Below, one piece after another: positions 53,949 through 64,000 of a stretch of 64,000 nt of DNA (position 1 is the first letter of the stretch; each line of letters starts with the position of its first letter). The stretch covers positions 780,211 to 844,210 of the forward strand of contig NZ_KI913949.1 of assembly GCF_000332095.2 (NCBI RefSeq), in the 5' to 3' direction. Source of the stretch: Leptolyngbya sp. PCC 6406 (GTDB lineage Bacteria > Cyanobacteriota > Cyanobacteriia > Phormidesmidales > Phormidesmidaceae). The translations under genes and the position numbers were made by a program. Under the pieces are notes generated by a model. It did not search any database and was not told where the DNA came from. It was given only the letters and a program-made list of their open reading frames with translations.

Positions 53949-54068
53949 GCCCCCAAATCGGCCCATCAGCCTGTTTTCCAACCCCTTCAGGTTCGGTATC
54001 CCCCCCTTCAGAGAATCGAAGCTGCCCCGCACTATAGAGATAGCTGTTAAGCCGGAGCACGAAAAGCT

Positions 54069-55970
54069 ATGGGTAAAGTCGTTGGTATAGACCTAGGCAC
54101 CACCAACTCAGTGGTGGCCGTTATGGAAGGGGGCAAGCCCACCGTGATTGCGAATGCGGAAGGATTCCGCACGACGCCATCGGTAGTGGCCTATGCCAAA
54201 AATGGTGACCGTCTCGTGGGTCAAATCGCCAAGCGCGGCGCGGTTATGAATACCGAGAACACCTTTTATTCCGTCAAGCGCTTCATCGGTCGTCGCTACG
54301 ACGAAGTCAGTAATGAATCCACTGAAGTCGCCTACAACGTGTTGAATGTGGGCAACAACGTCAAACTGGATTGTCCCCAAGCGGGCAAGCAGTTTGCTCC
54401 CGAAGAAATCTCGGCCCAAGTGCTACGGAAACTAGCAGATGATGCTAGCAAGTACCTGGGTGAAACTGTGACCCAAGCCGTCATCACCGTCCCCGCCTAC
54501 TTTAACGACTCCCAACGGCAAGCCACCAAGGATGCCGGGAAGATTGCGGGCCTAGAGGTCCTGCGGATCATCAACGAGCCCACCGCCGCCTCCTTGGCCT
54601 ACGGTCTTGATAAAAAGAGCAACGAAACCATCCTGGTCTTTGACCTTGGCGGCGGTACCTTTGACGTGTCCATCCTAGAGGTGGGTGAAGGTGTGTTTGA
54701 AGTGCTGGCCACTTCTGGCGATACCCACCTTGGCGGTGACGACTTCGACAAGAAGATCGTGGACTATCTAGCTGCTGAGTTCCAAAAAACGGAGGGTATT
54801 GACCTCCGCAAGGACAAGCAGGCCCTCCAGCGCCTCACGGAAGCTGCGGAGAAAGCCAAGATTGAGCTGTCCAGCACTACCCAAGCAGAAATCAACCTGC
54901 CCTTCATCACGGCGACCCAGGACGGTCCTAAGCACCTGGAAATGGTGTTGACCCGAGGCAAATTTGAAGAGCTTGTGGCGGATCTAATCGACCGCAGCCG
55001 TATTCCCGTAGAGCAAGCCCTCAAGGATGCCAAGCTTAATAAAACCGCTATCGACGAGATCGTCCTAGTGGGAGGTTCCACCCGAATTCCGGCAGTACAG
55101 GAACTGGTGCAAAAGGTTCTGGGTAAAGCCCCCAATCAGACCGTTAACCCCGATGAAGTGGTGGCGGTAGGGGCCGCTATCCAAGGGGGCGTCCTGGCTG
55201 GAGAAGTCAAGGACATCTTGCTGCTAGACGTAACACCCTTGTCCCTTGGTGTGGAAACCCTGGGCGGTGTCATGACTAAGCTGATTCCCCGCAACACCAC
55301 CGTCCCTACCAAAAAGTCTGAAACCTTCTCCACCGCCGTGGATGGCCAGACCAATGTGGAAATTCACGTGCTCCAGGGTGAGCGGGAAATGTCCAATGAC
55401 AACAAGAGCTTGGGAACCTTCCGCCTAGATGGCATTCCCCCAGCGCCCCGAGGTGTCCCCCAAATCGAGGTCATCTTTGACATCGACGCCAACGGCATCC
55501 TTAATGTCACTGCCAAGGATAAGGGCACGGGCAAGGAACAGTCCATCAGCATCACTGGGGCGTCTACCCTGGATGAGCGCGAGGTGGAACGCATGGTCAG
55601 GGATGCGGAGGCTAATGCGACTGCTGACCAAGAGCGCCGTGAGAAAATCGATCTGAAAAATCAGGCAGATTCCCTGGCGTACCAAGCTGAGAAGCAAGTC
55701 ACGGAACTAGGCGACAAGGTGCCTGCTGATGATAAGACCAAGATCGAAGGTCAAATCAAGGCGCTGAAGGATGCTGTGGCCGCCGAGGACTACGACCAAA
55801 TGAAGTCTCTGACCACGGAACTTCAGCAGACGCTTTACGCCATCAGCGCCAACCTTTACCAGCAGACCGGGGGTGCAGAAGCTGCTGCCGGTGATGCTAG
55901 TGATGGTGGGGGCGGGGGCACAGGAGATGACGTGATTGACGCTGAGTTCACTGAGCCTGAGTCTAAGTAG
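54069..55970 (+). CDS. dnaK: Chaperone DnaK (Hsp70), DnaK2-like
   Basis: ATP-driven chaperone of 633 residues, cytoplasmic, working with DnaJ and GrpE. The nucleotide domain opens with [20 protein letters not shown]; the other family signatures are [20 protein letters not shown] near 195 and [19 protein letters not shown] near 335. The linker [19 protein letters not shown] leads to the substrate domain. The C-terminus ends [17 protein letters not shown] after a glycine-rich stretch. The N-terminus and tail fit the cyanobacterial DnaK2 type, the general stress form. No CIRCE box is found upstream. Confidence 0.96.
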   Translation: MGKVVGIDLGTTNSVVAVMEGGKPTVIANAEGFRTTPSVVAYAKNGDRLVGQIAKRGAVMNTENTFYSVKRFIGRRYDEVSNESTEVAYNVLNVGNNVKLDCPQAGKQFAPEEISAQVLRKLADDASKYLGETVTQAVITVPAYFNDSQRQATKDAGKIAGLEVLRIINEPTAASLAYGLDKKSNETILVFDLGGGTFDVSILEVGEGVFEVLATSGDTHLGGDDFDKKIVDYLAAEFQKTEGIDLRKDKQALQRLTEAAEKAKIELSSTTQAEINLPFITATQDGPKHLEMVLTRGKFEELVADLIDRSRIPVEQALKDAKLNKTAIDEIVLVGGSTRIPAVQELVQKVLGKAPNQTVNPDEVVAVGAAIQGGVLAGEVKDILLLDVTPLSLGVETLGGVMTKLIPRNTTVPTKKSETFSTAVDGQTNVEIHVLQGEREMSNDNKSLGTFRLDGIPPAPRGVPQIEVIFDIDANGILNVTAKDKGTGKEQSISITGASTLDEREVERMVRDAEANATADQERREKIDLKNQADSLAYQAEKQVTELGDKVPADDKTKIEGQIKALKDAVAAEDYDQMKSLTTELQQTLYAISANLYQQTGGAEAAAGDASDGGGGGTGDDVIDAEFTEPESK

Positions 55971-55977
55971 ACCTAAC

Positions 55978-56006
55978 CGGGGGAGATAGCGCTGCTATTT
56001 CCCCCG
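55978..56006 (+). other. Hairpin after dnaK
   Basis: GGGGGA and ATAGC pair with GCTAT and TCCCCC, giving a stem of about 11 bp with one bulge, directly after the dnaK stop. No T-run; it may protect the mRNA end, with the true terminator 50 bp on. Confidence 0.6.
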
Positions 56007-56056
56007 AATTCAGGTTTCTGAACCTAGTTTTATAGACTTGCTCCGGCTAGCAAGGG

Positions 56057-56083
56057 CGGATGGCAACTGCCATCCGTTTTTTT
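56057..56083 (+). terminator. Intrinsic terminator of dnaK
   Basis: Stem CGGATGGC / GCCATCCG with a four-base loop AACT, followed by a run of seven T. A strong terminator 90 bp after the dnaK stop. Confidence 0.9.
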
Positions 56084-56169
56084 ATGCCTCAGGCAGGGAT
56101 GACAGAGGGAAGGGAACAACTGTAAAACAAGGGTGGCCTAGAATTCGTGATTCCTTTCTCAATTCATCT

Positions 56170-56478
56170 ATGCCACATTTCCCTAAACAGCTCCGTCGCA
56201 ACCTAATCTGGCTATCGCTGCTGATTTTGGTCTGGCTGCTATGCAGTGGGGAAGCTCAGGCAGAAGAATTGCGCGATCGCATGGCCCAGTTTCCCCAATG
56301 GTACCCCTGACCTGCGGTCCAGGCTCCTAGAAGGGAACTGGTCTACCTTGACCAGAGGCAGGTACTTGGGAGATGGCGGCAGGCCACACAATTCGGGCAT
56401 AGCTTCGAGCCTATACAGAACAGAAGTCTGCATAGGCTCGCCTGACCGTCGCCAGCACCGGGATTTTGGTTAAGCGCC
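56170..56478 (+). pseudogene. Decayed gene for a secreted protein (DUF6816-like)
   Basis: ATG 56170 opens a frame of 46 codons with a clear signal peptide (RRNLIWLSLLILVWLLCSG then EAQAEELRDRMAQFPQWYP) and then stops. Beyond the stop, the same frame continues with recognisable family-like sequence (RELVYLDQRQVLGRWRQAT) for about 40 codons. The pattern of a mature start with AQFP-W and a later LVY-D...G-W stretch recalls the cyanobacterial DUF6816 proteins, which are over 200 residues. I therefore read it as a truncated, broken copy; a short secreted peptide is the alternative. Confidence 0.45.
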
Positions 56479-56491
56479 TCTAGCTAGAGAG

Positions 56492-57445
56492 CTAGCTAGC
56501 TAGATATTCCTGCATATCACCCCGGCGCTTCCGCAGCTTCGTCAGGGCTTCCCGCTCAATCTGACGCACCCGCTCCCGGCTGATACTAAGCATTTCCCCA
56601 ATTTTGGCTAGGGTCAGAGTTTGACCATCCGTGAGGCCAAATCGGAGACGTAGAACCTGCTGCTGCTGGGGAGTCAAATCGCCCATCAGGCGGTCTAAAT
56701 CGCGACGCAGAGCCGCCTGGGTAGCAAATTCCTCGGGGGAAGGGCCTTCATCCTCTAGCAGTTCGCTTAACTCGGTGTCTTGGTTGTCTCCCACTCGCAG
56801 ATCCAAGGACAGGGGCTGCCGCGCCTTCTCCAGATAATCCCGCACCTGCTTGGGGGTTAGTTCCAGTTCTGCGGCCAACTCCATCACTGTGGCGGCGCGG
56901 CCATACTGTTGAGAGAGTTGGCGCTGGGCTTTCTTGATTTTGTTGAGCTTTTCCGTGATGTGGATAGGCAGGCGAATGGTGCGGCTCTTTTCTGCGATCG
57001 CACGGGTGATGGCCTGTCGAATCCACCAGTAGGCATAGGTCGAGAAGCGATAGCCCTTAGTAGGGTCAAACTTTTCCACCCCCCGCTGCATACCAATAGT
57101 TCCCTCCTGGATTAGGTCCAGGAGATCCACATTACGCTTGATATATTTTTTGGCGACGGACACCACCAGTCGTAGGTTCGCTTCCACCATTCTGCGCTTG
57201 GCGGTGTCGCCTGCCCGAACAATAGTGAGCAGTTGCCCTTCCGAGAGATTTACCGCCGCCGCCCACTCAGCCTGAGTGGGCGTACGATCTAGCTCTTCGG
57301 TTAACGCCTCTCGCCGCTTCTCTAAAAGGCTCAAATGTTGGACCTGTTTGCCCAACACAATTTCTTCTTCATGGGTTAAGAGAGGCACCCGACCTATCTC
57401 CTTGAGATAGGTCCGAACTAAATCGGTATTCTGAATCGTTTTCAT
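56492..57445 (-). CDS. RNA polymerase sigma factor, group 2 (RpoD-like)
   Basis: A 317-residue non-essential sigma-70-type factor. Region 1.2: [20 protein letters not shown]. Region 2: [20 protein letters not shown], then [18 protein letters not shown] and [18 protein letters not shown]. Region 3 around 150-230, region 4 [20 protein letters not shown] near 285. It recognises promoters of the -10/-35 type and is likely to act under stress or nutrient shift, as the SigB-SigE group does; which member it is cannot be told. A 394-bp AT-rich spacer upstream probably contains the promoter. Confidence 0.93.
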   Translation of the reverse strand: MKTIQNTDLVRTYLKEIGRVPLLTHEEEIVLGKQVQHLSLLEKRREALTEELDRTPTQAEWAAAVNLSEGQLLTIVRAGDTAKRRMVEANLRLVVSVAKKYIKRNVDLLDLIQEGTIGMQRGVEKFDPTKGYRFSTYAYWWIRQAITRAIAEKSRTIRLPIHITEKLNKIKKAQRQLSQQYGRAATVMELAAELELTPKQVRDYLEKARQPLSLDLRVGDNQDTELSELLEDEGPSPEEFATQAALRRDLDRLMGDLTPQQQQVLRLRFGLTDGQTLTLAKIGEMLSISRERVRQIEREALTKLRKRRGDMQEYLAS

Positions 57446-57839
57446 GGGTAAAAGGCCACTAATAACGCCGGGGATGCATCTGAACGATGCCAGTATGTCG
57501 GGAACAGCAGAGATAGGCCCCTAATTTGTCGCGAAGAGGACTTCACTGCTTCTATATTAACTATCGTAACATTTATGAGAGGAATGCTCACAATTATTTT
57601 TGATTCCCCTTCTCCCCCTAATGAGGGAGTTCAGTCGGTCTAAGTGTCCGTAGGATAATGAGTTTAGGGTTAAACAACTGCATCCTTAGCAACAAAAACC
57701 TGAGAAATTCCAGAAGGACTCCTAGGGCTAGTGTAACGAATATTAATAATATGCCCTGAAATCTTAAAGAATGCATCGCCCTAGGGGTGAGCGCTTTCAG
57801 GCCCTCCCCTAAGACAAAATGACCTTGCGCCAGTACCTA
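57446..57839. other. Gene-free spacer between sigma factor gene and IS630 element
   Basis: No gene. The first 150 bp, AT-rich with ATATTAACTATCGTAAC near 57554, should hold the sigma factor promoter. The rest has no recognisable feature. Confidence 0.5.
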
Positions 57840-59130
57840 GTACTGGGTGGCTGAAATGACCTTACCATTGAGAGGTAGGGTAAAGAGGACTTTTCTACAA
57901 TGGCTAGACTGACTGCCGCCAGGCTCACTTTGAGCGAAACGGAGCGGAGCGACTTAGAGCAATTGATTCGACGTCAGCGGACGTCACAGCAGCTCGCTTT
58001 GCGCGCCAAGATTATCCTCACAGCTGATGAGGGCAAAGGCCATGGCGAAATCGCCCGAGACTTGGGGGTCAGCAAAGAGATGAGTCGCCGCTGGCGGGGG
58101 CGTTGGCTGGAGTTGAGTCAACAACAGGTCGCTGTGGAAGAGCGCCTACAGGATGTCCCTCGTCCCGGGGCTCCGGCTACCTTTAGCCTCGAACAAATCA
58201 CGCAACTCTATGCCCTAGCTTGTGCACCGCCCGAGCAGTATGGCCGCCCCATCAGTCATTGGACCCCTGGAGAACTGGCCGATGAACTGAGCAAGCAGGG
58301 AATTGTCGAGAGTATCAGTCCCCGTCATGTGGGCCGACTGTTGGCCGAGGCTGACCTCAAACCCCACCAGAGCCGTTACTGGCTCTCCCCCCCCCCGACC
58401 CTAACTTCGAGGACAAAGTCAAAGACATTTGCCAGGTCTACGAACAGGCTGCCACTCGTGCCGAACACGGCGAGCTGACCTTCAGCCTGGATGAGATGAC
58501 GGGAATCCAGGCTCTGGAACGGACGATGCCTGACATCGCCATGAAGCCGGGACGCTGTACCCGCATTGAGTTTGAGTATATTCGCCATGGCACTCAAACC
58601 CTGATTGCCTCATTCAATGTCGCTACCGGACAGGTGGATCAGGCCACCGTGGGAGACACCCGCACCGAGCAAGACCTCGAGAGTCACCTCAGAGCCTTAC
58701 TGGCCCAAGTTCCAGATGCCTCCAAGATTCATCTGGTCATGGATTGCCTCAACACTCATCAATCGGAATCTCTCGTCCGACTGGTGGCGGAACGCGAGGA
58801 AAAACCGATTCATCTGGGCCAGAAAGGGAAGACGGGCATTCTCCTGTCTATGGCGACCCGAGCGGCGTTCTTGAGCGACCCCAGCCATCGACTGGTCGTT
58901 CACTTCACCCCCAAGCATTGCTCCTGGCTCAATCAAATTGAGCTTGGGTTCTCCATCCTGGTACGTAAGCTACTCCGACGTTCGAGTTTTACCAGTCAAG
59001 CCCAACTCAAGGCGAAGATTTTAGCGTTTGTCGATTACTTCAATCGCACCATGGCTAAGCCCTTCAAGTGGAACTACACGGGTAAGCCCTTGGTCGCATA
59101 AATGCCTTGGCCACTTCCGCCAAGCAGTAC
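57840..59130 (+). mobile_element. IS630-family insertion sequence, 1291 bp
   Basis: Ends form an imperfect inverted repeat of about 35 bp: left GTACTGGGTGGCTGAAATGA, right (reverse-complemented) GTACTGCTTGGCGGAAGTGG. TA flanks both sides (57838-57839 and 59131-59132), the IS630 target duplication. Two overlapping transposase frames lie within, joined at a C10 tract. Related solo ends occur near 36618, and the 3427 MITE shares its outer bases. Confidence 0.9.
57900..59101 (+). CDS. IS630-family transposase, split by a frameshift at C10
   Basis: The N-terminal frame (57900-58478) carries a helix-turn-helix (AKIILTADEGKGHGEIARDL, then SKEMSRRWRGRW) and runs into a tract of ten C at 58387-58396. 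Without a shift it reads on for 27 unlikely codons and stops. The next frame continues the protein at once: DPNFEDKVKDICQVYEQAAT, then the DDE residues FSLDEMTGIQALER, LVMDCLNTHQS and HCSWLNQIELGF. A -1 shift on the C tract restores one 400-residue protein. This may be programmed slippage, a real mutation or a sequencing error in the homopolymer. Start at ATG 57900. Confidence 0.85.
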
Positions 59131-59235
59131 TAGTACGTAAAGGCACAAGTAAGAAGGCAAAAGGATGAAAAGGAATTCCTTGTCTCACAAGGGCTCCTGC
59201 TCCACTAAATGGTCAAGTCATTTATGCCGTCAAGT

Positions 59236-59338
59236 ACTAAGATGCCGAATCCTTGAAGGTGCAATTCTTGTGGGTCAGGTAAGATGCCTGACTGTGGATA
59301 GCCGGGACGGCTATCCCACGTTATTTGATCTCTACTAA
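59236..59338. repeat. Dispersed ~100-bp repeat, copy B (inverted)
   Basis: Contains GGTGCAATTCTTGTGGGTCA, AGATGCCTGAC, GGATAGCCGGGACGGCTATCC (a small hairpin) and ACGTTATTTGATCTCTACT. Reverse-complement of the unit at 33228-33325. It lies between the IS630 element and the 3' end of alaS; two GTTGTTGTGGGCACGT units follow at 59338-59370. Confidence 0.75.
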
Positions 59339-59396
59339 GTTGTTGTGGGCACGTAGTTGTTGTGGGCACGTTTCTCTAACTAATCGAGCCACGAGC

Positions 59397-62036
59397 TTAC
59401 CCAAGGGCGGCTTGAAGCTGTTGCTGAGCTGTTGCCAAAGCCTCCGGTAGCTTCTCGGGATCGCGACCCCCAGCCTGGGCCAAATTGGGCCGACCGCCGC
59501 CGCCGCCGCCACAGAGTTGGGCAATACCACCGATGAACTTACCTGCTTGAAGTTTTTTGGCCAGGGCCGTGGGGCCAAAGGCGGCGACAAGGCTGACCTT
59601 GCCCGCTTCGGGGCTAGAGCCCAGAACTACGGCTCCATCCTCCAGCTTTTGCAGGAGGCGTTCGGCGGCGGTCTTGAGGGCATCGGCGCTGACGCCCTCA
59701 AGTTCTGCGACCAGAACCTTGACGCCGCCAATGGTGTCGGCCTGATCCAGCAATTGGTCAGATTTGACTACCGCCAGTTCAGCCCGTAGGGTGTCGAGTT
59801 CCTTCTGAGCAGTTTTGAGGTTATTTTGGAGCGCAGTGACCCGGTCAGGGAGTTCCTCCGGCTGCACCTTGAACCGTTCTGCAAGGTCTCGGACTACGGC
59901 ATCGCGCACATTCAGGTAGGCCAGTACGGCGGGTCCAGCTACGGCCTCAATGCGGCGAATCCCTGAAGCCACGCCGGTTTCTGAGATGATCTTGAACAGA
60001 CCAATCTCGGCGGTGTTTCCGACATGGGTACCGCCACACAGCTCCATAGAGACGCCGGGGAAGTCGATTACCCGGACTTCAGCGCCGTATTTTTCGCCAA
60101 ACATTGCGATCGCGCCCTTGGCCTTTGCGGCCTCAATGGGCATCACCGCAACTTCAGCACCATGGCTTTCGGCAATCCAGGTATTGACCTGCTCCTCCAC
60201 CTGCTGCACCTCCTCTGGTGTCAGGGCACGGGGACAGTTGAAGTCAAACCGCAGGCGATCAAAATCCACTAGAGAACCCGCCTGGGAGATGTCGTCAGAG
60301 ACCCGTTTTTTCAGCGCCGCTTGGAGCAGATGGGTGGCGGTGTGGTTCGCCATTACCCGCCGCCGACAGGCTCGGTCAATCTGGGCGGTAACTTGAGCCC
60401 CCACCGTGGCAGTGCCCCGCTCCACCCGACCTCGATGGAGGAAGAAACCAGATTCCTTTTGCACATCCTCCACACGAATGACAAAATCTTCCCCCGCCAA
60501 GTAACCACGATCGCCTACCTGGCCCCCGGACTCTCCATAAAATGGGGTTTCCGCCAGCACCACTTGGACTTCAGTTCCCGCCGGGACCGTTTCCCGACCT
60601 ACCCCATTTACCATCAGCGCCGCCACAGCACTGGTTCCCACCGCTGCATCATACCCAATAAATTCCGTGGGATGAATAGCATCCGCTAGCCGGTCCAAAC
60701 TGCCTTGGGCGGTCAGGTCAATGGTTTCGTGGGCGTCCTTAGAGCGTTGACGCTGCTCCGCCATAGACACCGCAAAGCCCGCCTCATCCACCGTCAACCC
60801 CTGCTCCTCGGCGATCTCCTGGGTCAATTCCAAGGGAAAGCCATAGGTGTCGTAGAGGACAAAGGCATCGGCCCCGGAAATTTGCCCCTGGGCCTGGGCC
60901 AGAATTTCCGTTAGCAGCTTTTCCCCCCGCTCCAGGGTTTCCAGGAACCGGGCCTCTTCCCGATCCAGTTCCGCTGTAATTGCCCCTTCCCGTTCCCGCA
61001 CATTGGGGAAGGCGGTTTCCGAGAGCTGGATCGCTGCTGCGGCCACCCGACTAATGAAGGCTCCTTCGATTCCCAGCAGTCGCCCATGGCGCACCACCCG
61101 TCGGATCAGCCGCCGCAGTACGTAGCCCCGGCCCCCATTGGAGGCGGTGATGCCATCGGCAACCATGTGGATCACCGCCCGCACGTGATCCCCAATCACC
61201 TTCAGGGAAACCTGAGTTTTCTCGTCACTCTGGTAATAATTCAGCCCCGCCAACTGTGCCGCCGTCTCGATGATGGGGAAGATCAGATCCGTCTCGTAGT
61301 TATTGGGTACCCGCTGGAGAATCTGGGCCATGCGCTCCAGACCCATGCCCGTGTCAATATTCTGGTTTTGCAACGGGGTGAGGTGGCCCTCTGTGTCCCG
61401 GTTGTACTGCATGAACACCAGGTTGTAGAACTCGATGAAGCGGCTGTCGTCCTCCAGATCCAGGTGATCATCCCCCAACTCGGGGTGGAAGTCGTAGTAA
61501 ATCTCGGAGCAGGGGCCACAGGGTCCCGTGGGGCCAGAGGCCCAAAAGTTATCCTCTTCCCCCATGCGGATAATGCGGTGGGGAGGGATGCCCACGTGGT
61601 CGCGCCAGAGGGCAAAGGCATCGTCGTCATCTCGAAAGACACTGACCACCAACCGTTCCGGCGGCAACTTGTAGACCTCGGTGGACAGTTCCCAGGCCCA
61701 TGCGATCGCATCTTTTTTGAAATAGTCGCCGAAGCTAAAGTTGCCCAGCATCTCAAAAAAGGTGTGGTGACGGGCGGTGCGCCCCACATTCTCGATGTCA
61801 TTAGTGCGAATACACTTTTGAGAGGTTGTGGCGCGCGGGCTAGGGGCAGGGCGCTGCCCCAGAAAAATAGGTTTGAAGGGCAGCATCCCCGCGATGGTCA
61901 ATAATACCGTGGGATCCTCAGGCACCAAGGAGGCACTAGGCTCAATCCGGTGCCCCTTCGCAGCATAGAACTCTAGGAAGGCTTGGCGAATTGCAGCTCC
62001 GCTGGTGACGACGGCAGAAGAGGGGGAGGATACCAT
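59397..62036 (-). CDS. alaS: Alanine--tRNA ligase
   Basis: Charges tRNA-Ala; 879 residues, full length, cytoplasmic. Class II catalytic core: [55 protein letters not shown] and [16 protein letters not shown]. The editing domain carries the zinc ligands [11 protein letters not shown] near 560 and [13 protein letters not shown] near 660. The C-terminal domain ends with the Gly-rich [20 protein letters not shown] typical of AlaRS. The preferred start is ATG 62036. Long spacers lie on both sides, so it is transcribed alone. Confidence 0.97.
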   Translation of the reverse strand: MVSSPSSAVVTSGAAIRQAFLEFYAAKGHRIEPSASLVPEDPTVLLTIAGMLPFKPIFLGQRPAPSPRATTSQKCIRTNDIENVGRTARHHTFFEMLGNFSFGDYFKKDAIAWAWELSTEVYKLPPERLVVSVFRDDDDAFALWRDHVGIPPHRIIRMGEEDNFWASGPTGPCGPCSEIYYDFHPELGDDHLDLEDDSRFIEFYNLVFMQYNRDTEGHLTPLQNQNIDTGMGLERMAQILQRVPNNYETDLIFPIIETAAQLAGLNYYQSDEKTQVSLKVIGDHVRAVIHMVADGITASNGGRGYVLRRLIRRVVRHGRLLGIEGAFISRVAAAAIQLSETAFPNVREREGAITAELDREEARFLETLERGEKLLTEILAQAQGQISGADAFVLYDTYGFPLELTQEIAEEQGLTVDEAGFAVSMAEQRQRSKDAHETIDLTAQGSLDRLADAIHPTEFIGYDAAVGTSAVAALMVNGVGRETVPAGTEVQVVLAETPFYGESGGQVGDRGYLAGEDFVIRVEDVQKESGFFLHRGRVERGTATVGAQVTAQIDRACRRRVMANHTATHLLQAALKKRVSDDISQAGSLVDFDRLRFDFNCPRALTPEEVQQVEEQVNTWIAESHGAEVAVMPIEAAKAKGAIAMFGEKYGAEVRVIDFPGVSMELCGGTHVGNTAEIGLFKIISETGVASGIRRIEAVAGPAVLAYLNVRDAVVRDLAERFKVQPEELPDRVTALQNNLKTAQKELDTLRAELAVVKSDQLLDQADTIGGVKVLVAELEGVSADALKTAAERLLQKLEDGAVVLGSSPEAGKVSLVAAFGPTALAKKLQAGKFIGGIAQLCGGGGGGRPNLAQAGGRDPEKLPEALATAQQQLQAALG

Positions 62037-62730
62037 GGGGACTCAACTAGGAACGGTCAAAGGACAGGATCAAGGAGCTGGATCAACGAACTGGATCAAC
62101 GAACTGGAAAACCGTACTGGCGGAAAATCTAGCGCCGTACCCTGAAGGAGATGCCCTTACCCTCCTATTGTGAAGGATAGTTGCCCCTCTCGTGGCACTC
62201 TAGGCGGGCTACTCTAGCAAATTTTCCCGGCAAGTGCTGACTTCGCTACAGTGGCTATGTAGGGTCGCCGCCCCCAGTAGACCTAGCCTGATCCAAATTC
62301 ATCGCCTGAATCGTACATTCACTTGTATTCGGGAGTTTGTACTCTAGCCCCTCTCAGAGTCAATTACCCAAATATTCCCTAAGAATCGGCCTATTTTGGG
62401 TCATTACCATAGCCATTCCGGGTTCTCCCTGGGACAATCAAAGCTGTAATGAACGTCGTTAGTGATGCCAATATGGGGCAAACCCGCTTCTTAGATATTG
62501 CATATTCCCGAATATCCGCTATTGGAGCCTAATTCGCTGCTGATCAGGGACATTTCCCTCGCCTTCACCGTAATGGACCCTGGAACTAGAGGACTCTCCT
62601 TGGCCGCTTCTGCGTGGTTGAGCTGGGGTATTTCCACTCTGGGATAGGTCCGAGATCACAGTGCTAGGCTATCCTGCGAAGTCGTCATTAAGAGACGCCA
62701 CCACACCCTAAGGGCCGCAGTGAATGGTAT
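62037..62730. other. Gene-free spacer between alaS and the diguanylate cyclase gene
   Basis: Nearly 700 bp with no gene on either strand. It must contain the divergent promoters. Near 62080-62110 there is a short direct repeat GGATCAACGAACTGGA. No terminator, tRNA or strong palindrome was found. Confidence 0.5.
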
Positions 62731-63795
62731 GTGTTCGCCCAAGTCAACCAATCGCTTCAGTTCATGGATGCATCGGTCTTAATTGTCGGGGCTAAGCCCT
62801 TCTGTGATCGCCTGCTCCAGAGGGTACAAGGTTTGGCTAGCAGAACACGATGGCAGGCAGAGGACGCCGCCACCGCCGTCTCCTTGGCCACTAGGCATCA
62901 ACCCGATCTAGTTTTGCTGGAAGCCCGTGATCCGGCCAACTGGGAGTTGTGCCATGCCCTGCACCGCTATCATTCCCCCTTGAGAATGTATTGCATCCTC
63001 ATAGATGATTCGGACTTGGGTGCGGCACCCTCGCCCCAAGCGCTCCTCCAATATCAGGCCCGCCAAATTGCCAAGTCCCTCGCCAGCGGAGCCGATAGCT
63101 ACCTTTGGTATCCCCTTCTAGGGGATAAATATGCAGAACCTGGCCCTACATCACAATCCGCACAATCCGCGTCCCAGGGTACGCAAGCGGGCGTTGCCGA
63201 TGCCCTAGAAGAACTGTTCCACGCCTATCTCAAGGTGGGGGAAGACCGGGTACGGGCCTACCGAGAACTCTCCCAGACCAATGATCTTCTCTCTGCGATC
63301 GCCCTTGTCGATGCCCTCACTAAATTAGGCAATCGTCGCGCCTTCGACTGGGAAATGCCCCGCCAGATTGAGGCTGCTCGCGCTCAGGGGGATGCCTTGA
63401 GCTTGCTGATTCTGGACATCGACTATTTCAAAACCATCAACGACCGCTATGGTCATTTAGTCGGGGATCAGGTGCTGGAGATGTTTTCGGATCGCCTGCG
63501 CCACAATATGCGCTTTTACGAAACCCCCTTTCGCTACGGTGGGGAAGAATTTGTAGTACTGCTGCAATCTGCCAACCTGGCAGAGGGAGAACGGGCAGGG
63601 GAGCGCCTCCGCCGCCTGATTGGAGATGTGCCCTTCATCATTGATGGCACCCAGGATCTAGCCCTCACCGTTAGCGTGGGGGTGGGCACCCTTCTGCCCA
63701 CTGATGATGGAAAGGGCAGAAAACTCCTAGCCCGAGCCGATAGCCATCTACTGAAGGCTAAAAACGGGGGGCGAAATCGGGTTGTCAGTGGGTGA
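62731..63795 (+). CDS. Diguanylate cyclase with degenerate receiver domain
   Basis: Makes cyclic di-GMP from GTP; 354 residues, cytoplasmic. Residues about 12-150 resemble a response-regulator receiver but lack the acidic pair (VLIVGAKPFCDR), and the phosphorylation Asp is Glu (DLVLLEARDP). A variable linker leads to the GGDEF domain: DALTKLGNRRAFDWEM, LLILDIDYFKTINDRYGHLV and the active motif FRYGGEEF near 272. The inhibitory RxxD site is RFYE here, so feedback may be weak. Start: GTG 62731 (frame start) or ATG 62764 (MDASVLIV) are possible; the fold begins at the latter. Confidence 0.87.
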   Translation: MFAQVNQSLQFMDASVLIVGAKPFCDRLLQRVQGLASRTRWQAEDAATAVSLATRHQPDLVLLEARDPANWELCHALHRYHSPLRMYCILIDDSDLGAAPSPQALLQYQARQIAKSLASGADSYLWYPLLGDKYAEPGPTSQSAQSASQGTQAGVADALEELFHAYLKVGEDRVRAYRELSQTNDLLSAIALVDALTKLGNRRAFDWEMPRQIEAARAQGDALSLLILDIDYFKTINDRYGHLVGDQVLEMFSDRLRHNMRFYETPFRYGGEEFVVLLQSANLAEGERAGERLRRLIGDVPFIIDGTQDLALTVSVGVGTLLPTDDGKGRKLLARADSHLLKAKNGGRNRVVSG

Positions 63796-63972
63796 TACGG
63801 GCAGGCTAACTCCCTGGGAGTGGCTTCGCCAACGCCTTTCTTGAATGCCGTTAGGCTATACACCCCATCACTCCCCCACTCCCCGCCATAGGCTAAGATG
63901 TCAATAATTTCAAACAGGGGTTGCCTAAACGACTTCTGTCTGAGCCCAAGCCCTTGTACGAACTGAAAGTCC
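63796..63972. repeat. Spacer with repeat shared with 24129
   Basis: CTTTCTTGAATGCCGTTAGGCTATA at 63836-63860 nearly repeats the sequence at 24129-24152, and is followed by ACCCCATCACTCCCCCACTC, a relative of the GTGGGGGAG units elsewhere. Confidence 0.55.
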
Positions 63973-64000
63973 ATGACCTCCTACGCTACTTCCACCGTCC
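63973..64000 (+). CDS. Possible gene start cut by the window edge
   Basis: ATG 63973 opens MTSYATSTV, cut by the window end, with no strong ribosome binding site. A TTG at 63921 in another frame is an alternative (PKRLLSEPKPLYELKV). Too little is visible to decide. Confidence 0.25.

Noticed and set aside
53823-54068. CIRCE heat-shock element before dnaK
   Set aside because: No TTAGCACTC-N9-GAGTGCTAA pattern; only an unrelated hairpin is present.

Overview
The window is a piece of a cyanobacterial chromosome. The evidence is Psb30/Ycf12, Ycf3, Ycf35, a CCB2/CCB4-like cytochrome b6f assembly protein, the nitrogen regulator NtcA, a nitrate-reductase-associated protein, a group 2 sigma factor, many families largely limited to cyanobacteria (DUF3084, DUF3155, DUF2997, DUF4278), and the frequent octamer GCGATCGC (HIP1) in both coding and spacer DNA. 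The DNA is moderately GC-rich. I cannot name the genus from the sequence.

Layout. 1-6.7 kb: a cobN-type chelatase subunit cut by the window edge, a DUF427 protein, and a GNAT-pseudouridine synthase pair. 6.7-16 kb: an SNF2 helicase, then a same-strand series phnC-phnE-gapdh-arsJ (phosphonate-type importer parts plus an arsenate detoxification pair), and a glutaredoxin. 16.8-26 kb: a DUF482 protein, ureA-ureB without ureC, bioY-lspA, a potassium channel, a sugar-acid kinase, an intact ISL3 element and an MscS channel. 26-34.8 kb: two half-size UPF0016 manganese exporters, a cysteine-cluster protein, psb30, an ACP-like protein, ycf3, gatC, a ZIP-like transporter with an inserted cyclic-nucleotide domain, a nitrate-reductase-associated protein, a saccharopine-dehydrogenase-like enzyme and the DUF2997-ycf35-ferredoxin cluster. 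34.9-46 kb: membrane and lipoprotein genes, a GAF-type histidine kinase, DUF3155, a b6f assembly gene, a PadR regulator, DUF3084, ntcA, thrC and a MoaD/ThiS-like carrier. 46-64 kb: photolyase, a helicase, a CAU tRNA, a zinc-ribbon membrane protein, a 1.4-kb gene-free stretch, a cellulose-synthase-like glycosyltransferase, dnaK, a decayed gene, a sigma factor, an IS630 element, alaS and a diguanylate cyclase.

Most genes stand alone or in pairs, as is usual in cyanobacteria. Clear functional groups are arsenate/phosphonate, urease A+B, the hemi-exporter pair, the Ycf35-ferredoxin group and a nitrogen theme (ntcA, urease, nitrate-reductase-associated protein).

The most striking feature is the load of small repeats: two MITE-like elements with TA target duplications, several hairpin families, about 100-bp dispersed repeats present in two or three copies, and short tandem arrays. 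Several have entered genes. They expand cobN in frame, and they supply the last codons and stop of the MscS channel and of the pseudouridine synthase. The most unusual protein is the ZIP-like transporter with a CRP-type sensor domain in its central loop.
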